Shown here in pieces: positions 17,301-25,745 of a DNA stretch of 64,000 nucleotides (position 1 is the stretch's first letter; each line of letters begins with the position of its first letter). This DNA comes from Peptoniphilus_A genitalis (GTDB lineage Bacteria > Bacillota > Clostridia > Tissierellales > Peptoniphilaceae): NCBI RefSeq assembly GCF_949769225.1, contig NZ_CATKPB010000003.1; one strand, 5' to 3'. A model generated the notes under the pieces. The model saw only the letters and a program-made list of their open reading frames with translations. It did no database searches and was not told the origin of the DNA. The position numbers and the translations under genes are program-made.

Positions 17301-19944
17301 AGAGATTTGCCCCAGTGTTCATGTCCACAGACAATTTTACATTTAAGTCCACAGAGTTTTCCATTAGGTCCTTCATAAGTTCCTTCACTTCTTCTATCTC
17401 ATCTTCTGCTGTGTCCACAACAAGCTCGTCATGGATTTGAATAATTAATTTTGATTTTAAATTTCTCTTTTTAAGTTCATTGTAAACTTTCACCATGGCA
17501 ATTTTTATGATGTCGGCAGCTGACCCTTGGATAGGTGTGTTAAGAGCAATCCTCTCTCCAAAGCTTCTTATGTTGAAGTTCTTTGCGTTGAGCTCTGGGA
17601 TGTATCTCCTTCTCTTGAAGATGGTTTCCACATAGCCCTTGTCCTTGCCATTTTTAATTTCTTCTGCCATATAATTTTTTATTCCCACGAAGTGACCAAG
17701 GTAGTTGTCAATATATTCCTTAGCAGCCTTCCTTGGTATATTTAAATTTTGTGAAAGTCCGTAATCAGAAATCCCATATACAATTCCAAAGTTTACTGCC
17801 TTGGCTTCATATCTTTGACGGTCATCAACTTCATCATAGTCTACATGAAATACTTCTGATGCAGTCTTCCTATGGATATCAAGTCCATGCTTAAAGGCAT
17901 CAAGCATCTCCTTGTCATCTGATAGGGCAGCCAAGACTCTTAATTCAATTTGTGAGTAGTCGGCGTCAACTAGGACTCCACCCTCTGATGCCAAGAAGGC
18001 CTTCCTTATAAGTTTTCCCTCTTCAGTTTTTATTGGAATATTTTGTAGATTTGGATCAGTTGAAGAAATTCTTCCCGTTGCAGTTACTGTTTGCATAAAC
18101 CTTGAGTGAATCCTCTTAGTTTTCTTATTTATGACAGCCTTTAAGCCGTCAATATAAGTTGACTTCAACTTGGAGAACTTCCTGTAATCCAAGATTTTGT
18201 CGATTATCTCGCCCTTGCCACGTAACTTTTCCAAGACGTCAGCAGAAGTTGAGTAACCAGTCTTAGTTTTTTTGATAACTGGGAAGTCCATCTTATCAAA
18301 TAAGATTACTCCCAATTGCTTTGGCGAATTTATGTTGAATTCTTCTCCAGCTTCTTCATAAATTTCCTCTTCCAAAGTCTTTAATTTTTCAATAATTTGC
18401 TTGTCAATTTCATCTAGGACAGCCTCATCAGTGTTGATGCCCACATATTCCATTGATGCAAGGACTTCAACAAGAGGTAGCTCCATATCTTGGTAGAGAG
18501 AAGTCATTTCCTCCTCATCAATTTTTTCCTTTTGAAGGTCTTCCAACCTGTAAATTGTATTTAGAACAAATGCAAAATACTTAAAGAGGTCATCCTTGTC
18601 TAAGTCAGCGTAAGTTTTCTTCTTTGCACCCTTGCCAAGCAGGTCTTCAAGGTCCAGGTAACCATTCTTAAAGTAAGCCATGGAAATTTTATTAATGTCA
18701 TAGTCTGACTGAGTAGAATTTAATAAATATTCTGCAATTTCAACGTCGTGGGAATAATTTTTGATGTCAATGCCAAGGTCCATTAGGATGATAATATCTT
18801 CTTTTAAAGAATAGCCAAGCTTTTCGACTTTTTCATCTTCCATAATCTTCTTCAAGAAGTCAAAATCTATTTCTTCATAAGAAATAAACTTAACTTCAGA
18901 ATCCTTTACCTTGACTTCAAGATAAATAGGCTTAACATCTTCATAAATCTTTCCATCTGTAATAAATTTAAAGGCAAGAGACTTCTTGTCCTTTAAATCT
19001 TTTTCAATTTCCTTCAGGTCTTTTATTTCAACAAATTCAAAGTTGTCTTGGGAAATTTCCTCCACTTCTTCCTTGTGATATTCTTCTGGAAGCCTGTCTA
19101 ACATGGAGTTAAACTCAAACTCACGATAAAGTTCTGATAACTTTTCATAGTCGTAATCGACTTTTTTGAAGTCATCAAGACTTTCTTCAAGAGGAACATC
19201 CTTTACAATTGTTCCCAGCTTCTTACTCATAAAGGCAGACATCTTCCCGTCAATTAATTTTTCCTTTAACTTCTTGCCAGAAACATCATCAATATTATCA
19301 TAAAGATTTTCAATAGTGTGGAACTCATGAATTAATTTGAGGCCAGTCTTTTCTCCAATCCCATAAATCCCTGGGATGTTGTCAGATGAGTCACCCATTA
19401 GGGCCTTTAGCTCAATGAATTCAAGAGGCTCAATTCCATAATCTTCTTTTATCTTTTCCACTGTCATGATGTCCATGTCAGTGATTCCCTTGCGAGTGAA
19501 GAGGACTTTAGTCTTTTCATTTACAAGTTGAAAATAGTCCTTGTCCCCTGTCAAAAGATAGTTTTCAAAACCTTCTTCAGTCCCAAGCTTTGAAAGAGTG
19601 CCGGCAATGTCGTCAGCTTCATAAACTGGTGACTCAAGAATCTTCACATTCATGTGGCCTAAGATTTCACGCACAAGAGGCCATTGTTGTTCCAACTCGT
19701 TGGGAGTCTTTTGCCTAGTTCCCTTGTAGTCCTTGTAAATCTCTGACCTAAAAGTCTTCCCCTTCATGTCAAAGCAAACTGCAAGGTGAGTTGGCTTTAC
19801 CTTCTCAATGGCATTTTCCACCATCATGACAAATCCATAAATTGCATTTGTATAAAGTCCCCTCTTAGTCTTAAGAAGTGGTAGGGCATAAAAGGCCCTG
19901 AAGAAAAGAGAACTTCCATCTATAATTAAAAATTTGTTATCCAT
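17287..19944 (-). CDS. polA: DNA polymerase I
   Basis: Of 885 residues: an N-terminal 5'-3' exonuclease (flap) domain to about 290 (IDGSSLFFRAFYAL, EADDIAGTLSK), a 3'-5' exonuclease-like fold at 300-460, and a family A polymerase domain with motif A (DADYSQIELRVLAAL), motif B (RYEAKAVNFGIVYGIS) and motif C (IHDELVVD). The middle domain lacks the DxE of Exo I (the region reads AFKFITD), so proofreading is probably absent, as in many Firmicutes. The enzyme fills gaps and removes primers. The ATG follows AGGAGG. Confidence 0.97.
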   Translation of the reverse strand: MDNKFLIIDGSSLFFRAFYALPLLKTKRGLYTNAIYGFVMMVENAIEKVKPTHLAVCFDMKGKTFRSEIYKDYKGTRQKTPNELEQQWPLVREILGHMNVKILESPVYEADDIAGTLSKLGTEEGFENYLLTGDKDYFQLVNEKTKVLFTRKGITDMDIMTVEKIKEDYGIEPLEFIELKALMGDSSDNIPGIYGIGEKTGLKLIHEFHTIENLYDNIDDVSGKKLKEKLIDGKMSAFMSKKLGTIVKDVPLEESLDDFKKVDYDYEKLSELYREFEFNSMLDRLPEEYHKEEVEEISQDNFEFVEIKDLKEIEKDLKDKKSLAFKFITDGKIYEDVKPIYLEVKVKDSEVKFISYEEIDFDFLKKIMEDEKVEKLGYSLKEDIIILMDLGIDIKNYSHDVEIAEYLLNSTQSDYDINKISMAYFKNGYLDLEDLLGKGAKKKTYADLDKDDLFKYFAFVLNTIYRLEDLQKEKIDEEEMTSLYQDMELPLVEVLASMEYVGINTDEAVLDEIDKQIIEKLKTLEEEIYEEAGEEFNINSPKQLGVILFDKMDFPVIKKTKTGYSTSADVLEKLRGKGEIIDKILDYRKFSKLKSTYIDGLKAVINKKTKRIHSRFMQTVTATGRISSTDPNLQNIPIKTEEGKLIRKAFLASEGGVLVDADYSQIELRVLAALSDDKEMLDAFKHGLDIHRKTASEVFHVDYDEVDDRQRYEAKAVNFGIVYGISDYGLSQNLNIPRKAAKEYIDNYLGHFVGIKNYMAEEIKNGKDKGYVETIFKRRRYIPELNAKNFNIRSFGERIALNTPIQGSAADIIKIAMVKVYNELKKRNLKSKLIIQIHDELVVDTAEDEIEEVKELMKDLMENSVDLNVKLSVDMNTGANLYESK

Positions 19945-19994
19945 AAAAACCTCCTAGGTCTATTATAGCAAAGATTGAAATAAATAAAATTTGC

Positions 19995-20031
19995 AAATAA
20001 AAATCCCCAAGTGAGTGACATCACCTGGGGA
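19995..20031 (-). terminator. Terminator of the DEAD-box helicase gene
   Basis: Minus-strand 11-bp stem TCCCCAGGTGA / TCACTTGGGGA, with a wobble, and a T-rich tail, about 30 bp past the helicase stop codon. Confidence 0.85.
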
Positions 20032-20059
20032 AATTTAAAAAATTATTAACTTTTAAAAA

Positions 20060-21694
20060 TTATTTTTCAGAATACTCTGCCTTAATAGACTTGCCCTTAA
20101 GACTTTTGCCGTCAATATCTCTTATGGCATCCTTAATCATATTCTTTGGAATCTCTACAAAACTAAAGTTAGGCATAATGTTGATCCTTCCAATGTCACT
20201 TGGGTTAATATCAGTGTGCTTGCCAAGTAGCTTAATAATGTCACGAGAATCAAGGCCGTCTCTCTTACCCTTGTTGATAAAAATCTTTGGCCCCTTAATT
20301 TTTTTCATACCCTTGTCCTTGGACTTCCTCTTAGAAGAGTCAGACCCCTTAGACATTTCAAAGCTCTTACCATAGTCCACCCTATCAAGGTCCTTGATCT
20401 TTGTCTTGTTAGTAAACTCCTTCACCATCTTTAGAAGTGATGCCGAAATGTCGTAGAGGCTGTGGCCTTCCGCCAAGAGCTTGTTTAAAACTTCTGTGTA
20501 GTTCTCTTGGTCCTCAGCCCTTATTATATTCTTGTTGACCTTCTCAAAGAGATTATCAAGACTTTCTTTTTCAACATCAGACTTAGTAGGCAGGTTCATC
20601 TTTTCCATCTTTATGTTTGCATACTTTTCGATTTCCTTAAACTTTGGGAAGTCTCTGCTTGTTACAAAGGTAAAAGATGCACCCTTCTTGCCAGCCCTGG
20701 CAGTACGTCCAATTCTGTGAACATAATACTCAGCTTGTTGTGGCAGGTCGTAGTTAAAGACGAGGTCAATGTCAGAAACGTCAAGACCACGTGCCGCTAC
20801 ATCAGTGGCAATTAAAACATCAATAGTCCCATTCCTAAACTTCTTCATAACATTGTCCCTTGATGACTGACGCATGTCTCCATGAAGGGAGTCAACCTTG
20901 TAACCCCTTTGAGCAATTTCAAGTTCTAGAGCCTCCACCATCCTCTTAGTGTTGCAGAAGATTAAAGACTTCTTTGGCTTGTGGATGAGGATGAGCCTGT
21001 TAAGAATTTCTGTCTTCATATTTCTGTTGAGTTCAAGATAAAATTGCTCAATCTTCTCAGCAGTGAGCTCCTTCTTCTCAATAATTACCTTAGCAGGATC
21101 CACTTGATAAAGCCTAGAAAATTCTTTTATGTCATTGTCAAAAGTTGCTGAGAAAAATAAAGTTTGCCTGTCAGGGTTGGTCTTCTCTATTATAGTCTTC
21201 ATGTCATCCCTAAAGCCCATGTCAAACATCTCGTCAGCCTCATCAAGAGTCAAAAACTTTAAGTCATCAAGCACAATAGTCTTTCTCTTCATGTGGTCCA
21301 TGACTCTTCCAGGAGTTCCAACTACAATGTCTGCTCCCTTCTTGAGGTCACGCAGTTGCTTGCCCATATCAGCGCCACCATAAATGGGCACAATGCTAAT
21401 GAACTTTTTATACTTGGCTAACTTTTTCAACTCATCAGAAACCTGCCTTGCAAGTTCCCTTGTTGGAACAAGAACAAGCCCCTGCATTCCATCGCAATCA
21501 TCTTGAATTCCTTCGATCATCGGTATCCCAAAAGAAGCAGTCTTGCCAGTACCAGTTTGGGCTTGAGCAAGTACGTCACGGCCTTCCAAAATAAGGGGGA
21601 TAGTCCCCTCTTGTACTTCAGATGGATTTTCAAAATCCATGTCATCAATTGCCTGCAAAACTTCCTTAGATAAATTTAAATCACTAAATCTCAA
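20060..21694 (-). CDS. DEAD-box ATP-dependent RNA helicase
   Basis: Of 544 residues, an RNA helicase of the CshA/DeaD type. Q motif near the start, Walker A AQTGTGKTASFG, PTRELA, DEAD (LDEADEMFD), SAT (FFSATF), and the second RecA domain with HRIGRTARAGK. The C-terminal 75 residues (GPKIFINKGKRDGLDSRDI to the end) fit the DbpA-type RNA-binding domain that targets structured rRNA. The start codon is TTG with AGGAG 6 nt upstream; no in-frame ATG fits better. The leader holds a terminator-like hairpin and an extended -10 promoter. Likely roles are ribosome assembly or RNA decay. Confidence 0.95.
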   Translation of the reverse strand: MRFSDLNLSKEVLQAIDDMDFENPSEVQEGTIPLILEGRDVLAQAQTGTGKTASFGIPMIEGIQDDCDGMQGLVLVPTRELARQVSDELKKLAKYKKFISIVPIYGGADMGKQLRDLKKGADIVVGTPGRVMDHMKRKTIVLDDLKFLTLDEADEMFDMGFRDDMKTIIEKTNPDRQTLFFSATFDNDIKEFSRLYQVDPAKVIIEKKELTAEKIEQFYLELNRNMKTEILNRLILIHKPKKSLIFCNTKRMVEALELEIAQRGYKVDSLHGDMRQSSRDNVMKKFRNGTIDVLIATDVAARGLDVSDIDLVFNYDLPQQAEYYVHRIGRTARAGKKGASFTFVTSRDFPKFKEIEKYANIKMEKMNLPTKSDVEKESLDNLFEKVNKNIIRAEDQENYTEVLNKLLAEGHSLYDISASLLKMVKEFTNKTKIKDLDRVDYGKSFEMSKGSDSSKRKSKDKGMKKIKGPKIFINKGKRDGLDSRDIIKLLGKHTDINPSDIGRINIMPNFSFVEIPKNMIKDAIRDIDGKSLKGKSIKAEYSEK

Positions 21695-21721
21695 TATATT
21701 CTCCTAATCTATTTTTAAAAT

Positions 21722-21747
21722 AAAAAAAGACCGAGATTCCCTCGGTC
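21722..21747 (-). terminator. Terminator-like hairpin inside the helicase leader (possible attenuator)
   Basis: Minus-strand perfect 7-bp stem GACCGAG / CTCGGTC with a 5-nt loop and a run of seven T. It ends 28 nt before the TTG start codon and lies downstream of the -10 box at 21769-21774, so it would be in the helicase 5' leader. A separate terminator at 22083-22112 already ends the upstream operon, so this one is not needed for that. Confidence 0.75.
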
Positions 21748-21768
21748 CTTCAAGTTCTTTCCTTGAAT

Positions 21769-21777
21769 ATTATAACA
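21769..21777 (-). promoter_or_regulatory. Extended -10 promoter of the helicase gene
   Basis: Minus-strand TGTTATAAT, an extended -10 (TGnTATAAT), with no good -35 box. The predicted start near 21762 leaves a leader of about 68 nt including the hairpin at 21722-21747. Confidence 0.6.
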
Positions 21778-21842
21778 CAAAAAAATTTAAAAATCTTGTA
21801 GCTTTGAGATTTACTTACAAAAATTATGACTCTATAAAAAAC

Positions 21843-22004
21843 TACAAATCCATAAAGATTTATAAAGTTGTAAATAATTATAAAGCTGTAAAAAATTATA
21901 AAGTTGTAGTAATCTGTAAGGTCATAAAAGTTTGCAAACTTGTTAAAATTTATTAAGTCACAAAAACTTATCAGGTTTCAAATAATTATCAACTTCTATT
22001 CTTA
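21843..22004. repeat. Degenerate 18-bp tandem repeat array, non-coding
   Basis: Nine consecutive 18-bp units can be aligned with no gaps, starting at 21843, 21861, 21879, 21897, 21915, 21933, 21951, 21969 and 21987. The best three read TATAAAGTTGTAAATAAT, TATAAAGCTGTAAAAAAT and TATAAAGTTGTAGTAATC; outer units decay (TATTAAGTCACAAAAACT, TATCAGGTTTCAAATAAT). The approximate plus-strand consensus is TATAAAGTTGTAAAAATT. It occupies most of the gene-free 21778-22082 gap between the helicase promoter and the coaD-operon terminator. No ORF spans it. Function unknown. Confidence 0.7.
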
Positions 22005-22082
22005 AATATTAATTTTAAAATTTCATTTCAAATTAATTGTCCAATACTAAAATAAAATTTTATTTAAATTTTTACCTTTAAC

Positions 22083-22112
22083 AAAAAAGACCCGAGCTTT
22101 TAACTCAGGTCT
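22083..22112 (-). terminator. Terminator of the recG-rsmD-coaD operon
   Basis: Minus-strand 9-bp stem AGACCTGAG / CTCGGGTCT, one G-U pair, then TTTTTT. It lies 10 bp after the stop codon of the coiled-coil gene. Confidence 0.88.
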
Positions 22113-22122
22113 ATCACTTTAT

Positions 22123-22563
22123 TTATCCTCTTAACTCTTGTCTATTTTCGTTAAGCATTTTTATAATTTCTGAAAGGTTTACTTGTGTGTTTTCAAGTAG
22201 TTCGTCTGCGTAATCTCTTGCGCCTTCTCTTATTTGAGTTGACTCTTCTTTTGCAGATTTTAATATTTCAGCTGCTCTTTCATTTGCTTGCCTTACAAGT
22301 TCGTTTTCGTCAATAATCTTTTCTGAATGTGCTCTTGCTGCAGAGATAATCTTGTCTGCTTCATCGTGAGCTCCATTGATGATGTCTTCCTTGTCTTGAG
22401 CAATTCTTTGTGCTTCTGAAACTTCTCCAGGGATTTGTGTTCTTAGTTCGCTAACAATTTCTAAAAACTCTTCCCTGTCTACCATTACCTTGCTTGTTAG
22501 TGGAATTTGTGATGATGTTTCCACAAGGTCTTCTAATTCTTCAACTAAATCAATTAAATTCAT
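22123..22563 (-). CDS. DivIVA/V-ATPase-H-like coiled-coil protein
   Basis: A 146-residue, highly charged, almost wholly helical protein. The N-terminal 30 residues (LVEELEDLVETSSQIPL, then VDREEFLEIVSELR) resemble the short coiled-coil proteins often annotated as ATPase or DivIVA-like beside coaD in clostridia. The middle (about 45-125) is a heptad coiled coil rich in Ala, Glu and Lys. No membrane segment or enzymatic motif. Its ATG overlaps the coaD stop (ATGA), giving tight coupling. Function unknown; a scaffold or cell-division role is a guess from the family. Confidence 0.75.
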   Translation of the reverse strand: MNLIDLVEELEDLVETSSQIPLTSKVMVDREEFLEIVSELRTQIPGEVSEAQRIAQDKEDIINGAHDEADKIISAARAHSEKIIDENELVRQANERAAEILKSAKEESTQIREGARDYADELLENTQVNLSEIIKMLNENRQELRG

Positions 22564-23045
22564 ATCTTCCTCCTAAGTAATTTTTTCTTCATAGCTTCTC
22601 CTACAATAGGAGGCACGAATAAATCTGTATCTCCGTCAAAGTTGGCTACTTCTTTTGCAAGTGATGAACTCACAAATAAATTTTCATTGGATGACAATAA
22701 AAAGACTGTTTCTATGCTGTCTTTGTAATTTTTATTTGCCATGGCAAGGGTGTATTCACTGAAGTAATCTGTTGCTGATCTAAGGCCCCTAACTACTACT
22801 TCGCAGTTTTTCTTTTTTGCATATTCTACTAAAAGTCCGTCAAAGGAATCTACTTCAATCCCCTCCATGCCATCTAAGACTTCATGAAGGAGGGCTTTTC
22901 TCTCTTCTACTGTGAAGAGGCCCTTTTTTAAAGTGTTGTCTAGGACTGCAACTATGACTTCTCCAAAAATTTCTCTTGCTCTTTTTATTATGTCTAGGTG
23001 GCCATTGGTCACTGGATCAAAGCTACCTGCATATATTACTTTCAT
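22560..23045 (-). CDS. coaD: Phosphopantetheine adenylyltransferase
   Basis: About 161 residues from the chosen ATG; transfers AMP to 4'-phosphopantetheine, the step before CoaE. It opens KVIYAGSFDPVTNGHLDII, with the nucleotidyltransferase TxGH motif, then VRGLRSATDYFSEY and the SSLAKEVA block. I chose the ATG at 23045 because GGATGGG stands 6 nt upstream and the protein then starts as the family does; the frame is open 13 codons further but those codons overlap rsmD. It overlaps the rsmD end by 23 bp. Confidence 0.96.
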   Translation of the reverse strand: MKVIYAGSFDPVTNGHLDIIKRAREIFGEVIVAVLDNTLKKGLFTVEERKALLHEVLDGMEGIEVDSFDGLLVEYAKKKNCEVVVRGLRSATDYFSEYTLAMANKNYKDSIETVFLLSSNENLFVSSSLAKEVANFDGDTDLFVPPIVGEAMKKKLLRRKI

Positions 23046-23589
23046 TTTCATCCCATCCGCATATGGAAATTGATGTGTTTCCATATTTTTTGTTTTTTAT
23101 TTCTACAAAGCCTTCGCCTATTAAGAGTGGCTTGTCTGTGTTGTACTCCACAATTAATTTTCCATTGGACTTTAGTATTCTATGTTCTCTTATTAGTTTA
23201 AAGGCTTTTTTGTATAAGTCTCGTCTTTCGAAGGGTGGGTCCATGTAGATATAGTCGAATTCTGTGTCAAGGTTTTTCATAGCCTGGTTCAAGTGGTTCT
23301 CTATGACTATAGCCTGGTCTGTGAGTTTGGCCTTGTCTAGGTTCTTCTTCACACAGTCTATGGCTTCCTTTGACTTGTCAACGAAGTAAGCTTTTTCAGC
23401 TCCCCTTGATAGAAATTCTATTCCATTGGCTCCGGAACCACAAAACAAATCTAAGACTGTGACGTCAAAGAAGTTTTGTCCCAAGATGTTGAAAACCGAT
23501 TCCTTGACCCTATCTTCTGTGGGCCTTGTATCTAGTCCCTTGGGAGCTATTAATTTGAGTCCCCTTCTATTTCCTGAAATTATTCTCAT
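23023..23589 (-). CDS. rsmD: 16S rRNA (guanine966-N2)-methyltransferase
   Basis: A 188-residue Rossmann-fold methyltransferase that modifies G966 of 16S rRNA using S-adenosylmethionine. It begins MRIISGNRRGLKL, with the RPTEDRVKESVFNIL signature, the SAM-binding VLDLFCGSGANGIE (about 46-59), and the catalytic DPPF motif near 118. Length is typical. GGAGG precedes the ATG at an optimal distance. rsmD-coaD adjacency is widely conserved. Confidence 0.96.
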   Translation of the reverse strand: MRIISGNRRGLKLIAPKGLDTRPTEDRVKESVFNILGQNFFDVTVLDLFCGSGANGIEFLSRGAEKAYFVDKSKEAIDCVKKNLDKAKLTDQAIVIENHLNQAMKNLDTEFDYIYMDPPFERRDLYKKAFKLIREHRILKSNGKLIVEYNTDKPLLIGEGFVEIKNKKYGNTSISICGWDENESNICR

Positions 23590-23643
23590 AAAGCCTCCAA
23601 ATTATTTTTATTTTACCATAAGAAAGGATAATTTTAAAGATAT

Positions 23644-25674
23644 TTAGTTCAAATCTGAGTAAAATTCAGTGATTTCTTTGTTTAGGTAGGAATATCTTTC
23701 GCCTTCTAAGTTTGGATCCTCTCCTAGGATTTTTTTCACATCCTCTGCTGCGTATTTTAAAATTGTCTCATCCCTAAAGGGGTCAGCAAGTCTTAGGTTT
23801 GGCATTCCCGATTGTCTTGTACCAAGTATGTCACCAAAGCCTCTAAGCTCTAGGTCCTTATTGGCAATATAAAATCCGTCATTGGAGTCAGTCATTATCT
23901 TCATCCTCTCCCAAGAAATTTCACTTTTAGAAAGATTGTAGAGGATGCAGTAGGATTGTTGGTCCCCTCTTCCAACTCTTCCTCGTAGTTGATGGAGGGT
24001 TGAGAGACCAAATCTCTCTGCATTGTAAATCATTATTACGCTGGCGTTGGGTACGTTGACTCCAACTTCCACTACTGTAGTTGAAACTAAGAGGTTGATT
24101 TTATTTTCTGCGAAGTCATTCATGACTTGATTTTTTTCTTCTGCCTTCATCTTTCCGTGGAGGAGTCCTAGATTAAAATCACAGAAGTATTGGCTAAGTT
24201 CTTCGTAGACTTTTTCCACTGCTTGTAAGTTTTCGTAGTCTTGGTTTTCTTCTATTAAAGAACAGATTACATAGGCCTGTCTTCCCTCTGCCAATTCTTT
24301 TTTAATAAAGGCTAGGGATTTTTCCAGCATATTTTCATTTATGGCAATGGTCTTAATTGGCTTTCGTCCCTTTGGCATGGACTTTATTATTGATACGTCT
24401 AAGTCTGCATATAGGACAAGGCTAAGACTTCTTGGGATAGGTGTTGCCGACATAACAAGAGTTGCTGCGTCCTTGTTTTTATTTTGGAGCATATTTCTTT
24501 GGACAACGCCAAAGCGATGTTGCTCGTCAATTACATTTACTCCCAGCTTTTTGAAGACTACATTTTCTTCTATTAATGCGTGGGTTCCTATTAGGATGTC
24601 GATGGACCCCATCTCGAGATTATCTAAGATGTCTCTTTTTGCTTTCTTAGAAGTTGAACCAATTAAGAGTCCAACTTTTACTCCAAGGGGTTCAAGTAAT
24701 TCTACAAAGGATTCAAAGTGTTGCTTTGCCAAAATTTCTGTTGGCGCCATGATTGATGACTGATAACCATTTAGATAGGCAAGATACATTATTATAATTG
24801 CAATAATTGTCTTACCACTACCAACGTCACCTTGGATAAGTCTGTTAATAGCCTTGCCCTCTTTCATGTCGCTGAAGATTTCTTTTATGACTGTATCTTG
24901 GCCTTCCGTCAACTTAAAGGGTAATTTATTTATAAAATCAAAAACCTGTTCTTTGATTTCAAACTTTATGGCATCTCGTCTTTCGTTTTGGACCTTGTTC
25001 TTTAAGATGGAAAGTTCAAACAAAAATAGTTCTTCATAGATAAGTCGCTCCCTGGCCTGTATGTAATTTTTTCTAGACTTGGGATAGTGGATTGCCCTTA
25101 TGGCATCATTCTTGCCGAGAAAAGAATATTTTTCTAGAATTTCTTTCGGCAGATTTTCCCTAAAAAGATTTTCCCCTATTACTTGTTCAACAACTTTTTC
25201 AAAAACAAAATTGTTTAGACCTTCAGTTAAATTATAAATAGGAGAAATCTTACCAAGCTTCTTTAAGTTATCGACTTCTTCAATCTCAGGACTCGACATG
25301 GTAACCCTTCCCCTAAAGTAATCTGCCTTGCCATAGACTAGGTAGCATCTTCCCGGTAAAATTTTATTGTGAAGATAGAAGGCATTAAAGAAGGATAGTT
25401 CAACTTCTCCTGATTCATCTTCTGCCAAGAAGCTTGTGAGGGTAAGTCCCTTTCTAATTCTTCTGTTTTGAAGTTTTGAAAGTATTCTTACCCTAAAGGT
25501 ATTTTTTTCTCCAATCCTAGCTTCTGAAACCCTAGTGACCTTTGAAGAGTCTTCGTATCTTCTGGGATAAAAGTGGAGGAGGTCTTCAATTGTATAAATT
25601 CCAAGCTTGTGAAAGAGCTCTGCCCTCTTTGGTCCAATTCCCTTTAAGCTTTTTATAGGGTCCGATAAGTTCAT
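23644..25674 (-). CDS. recG: ATP-dependent DNA helicase RecG
   Basis: Of 676 residues; a branch-migration helicase acting at stalled forks and Holliday junctions. It has the N-terminal wedge/OB domain (LKGIGPKRAELFHKLGIYT opening), Walker A (LIQGDVGSGKT), DEQH (VIDEQHRFGV), SATPIPR, and the second RecA domain with QLRGRVGRG. It ends with the RecG C-terminal segment containing GFGDILGTRQSGMPNLR. Normal length. It follows fakA after an intercistronic terminator and has its own GGAG site. Confidence 0.97.
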   Translation of the reverse strand: MNLSDPIKSLKGIGPKRAELFHKLGIYTIEDLLHFYPRRYEDSSKVTRVSEARIGEKNTFRVRILSKLQNRRIRKGLTLTSFLAEDESGEVELSFFNAFYLHNKILPGRCYLVYGKADYFRGRVTMSSPEIEEVDNLKKLGKISPIYNLTEGLNNFVFEKVVEQVIGENLFRENLPKEILEKYSFLGKNDAIRAIHYPKSRKNYIQARERLIYEELFLFELSILKNKVQNERRDAIKFEIKEQVFDFINKLPFKLTEGQDTVIKEIFSDMKEGKAINRLIQGDVGSGKTIIAIIIMYLAYLNGYQSSIMAPTEILAKQHFESFVELLEPLGVKVGLLIGSTSKKAKRDILDNLEMGSIDILIGTHALIEENVVFKKLGVNVIDEQHRFGVVQRNMLQNKNKDAATLVMSATPIPRSLSLVLYADLDVSIIKSMPKGRKPIKTIAINENMLEKSLAFIKKELAEGRQAYVICSLIEENQDYENLQAVEKVYEELSQYFCDFNLGLLHGKMKAEEKNQVMNDFAENKINLLVSTTVVEVGVNVPNASVIMIYNAERFGLSTLHQLRGRVGRGDQQSYCILYNLSKSEISWERMKIMTDSNDGFYIANKDLELRGFGDILGTRQSGMPNLRLADPFRDETILKYAAEDVKKILGEDPNLEGERYSYLNKEITEFYSDLN

Positions 25675-25699
25675 AATTGTCTCCTATTTTATTTCCTAT

Positions 25700-25728
25700 A
25701 AGAAAAGCCCAAAGCAAAACTTCGGGCT
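25700..25728 (-). terminator. Terminator between fakA and recG
   Basis: Minus-strand 9-bp stem AGCCCGAAG / CTTTGGGCT, with one G-U pair, followed by TTTTCTTAT. Only about 25 bp remain before the recG start, too little for a full promoter, so recG probably depends on readthrough. Confidence 0.75.
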
Positions 25729-25745
25729 AATTAATAATCTAAAAT

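Noticed and set aside
21843..22004. CRISPR-like array
   Set aside because: The units are contiguous 18-bp repeats without spacers, so not CRISPR.
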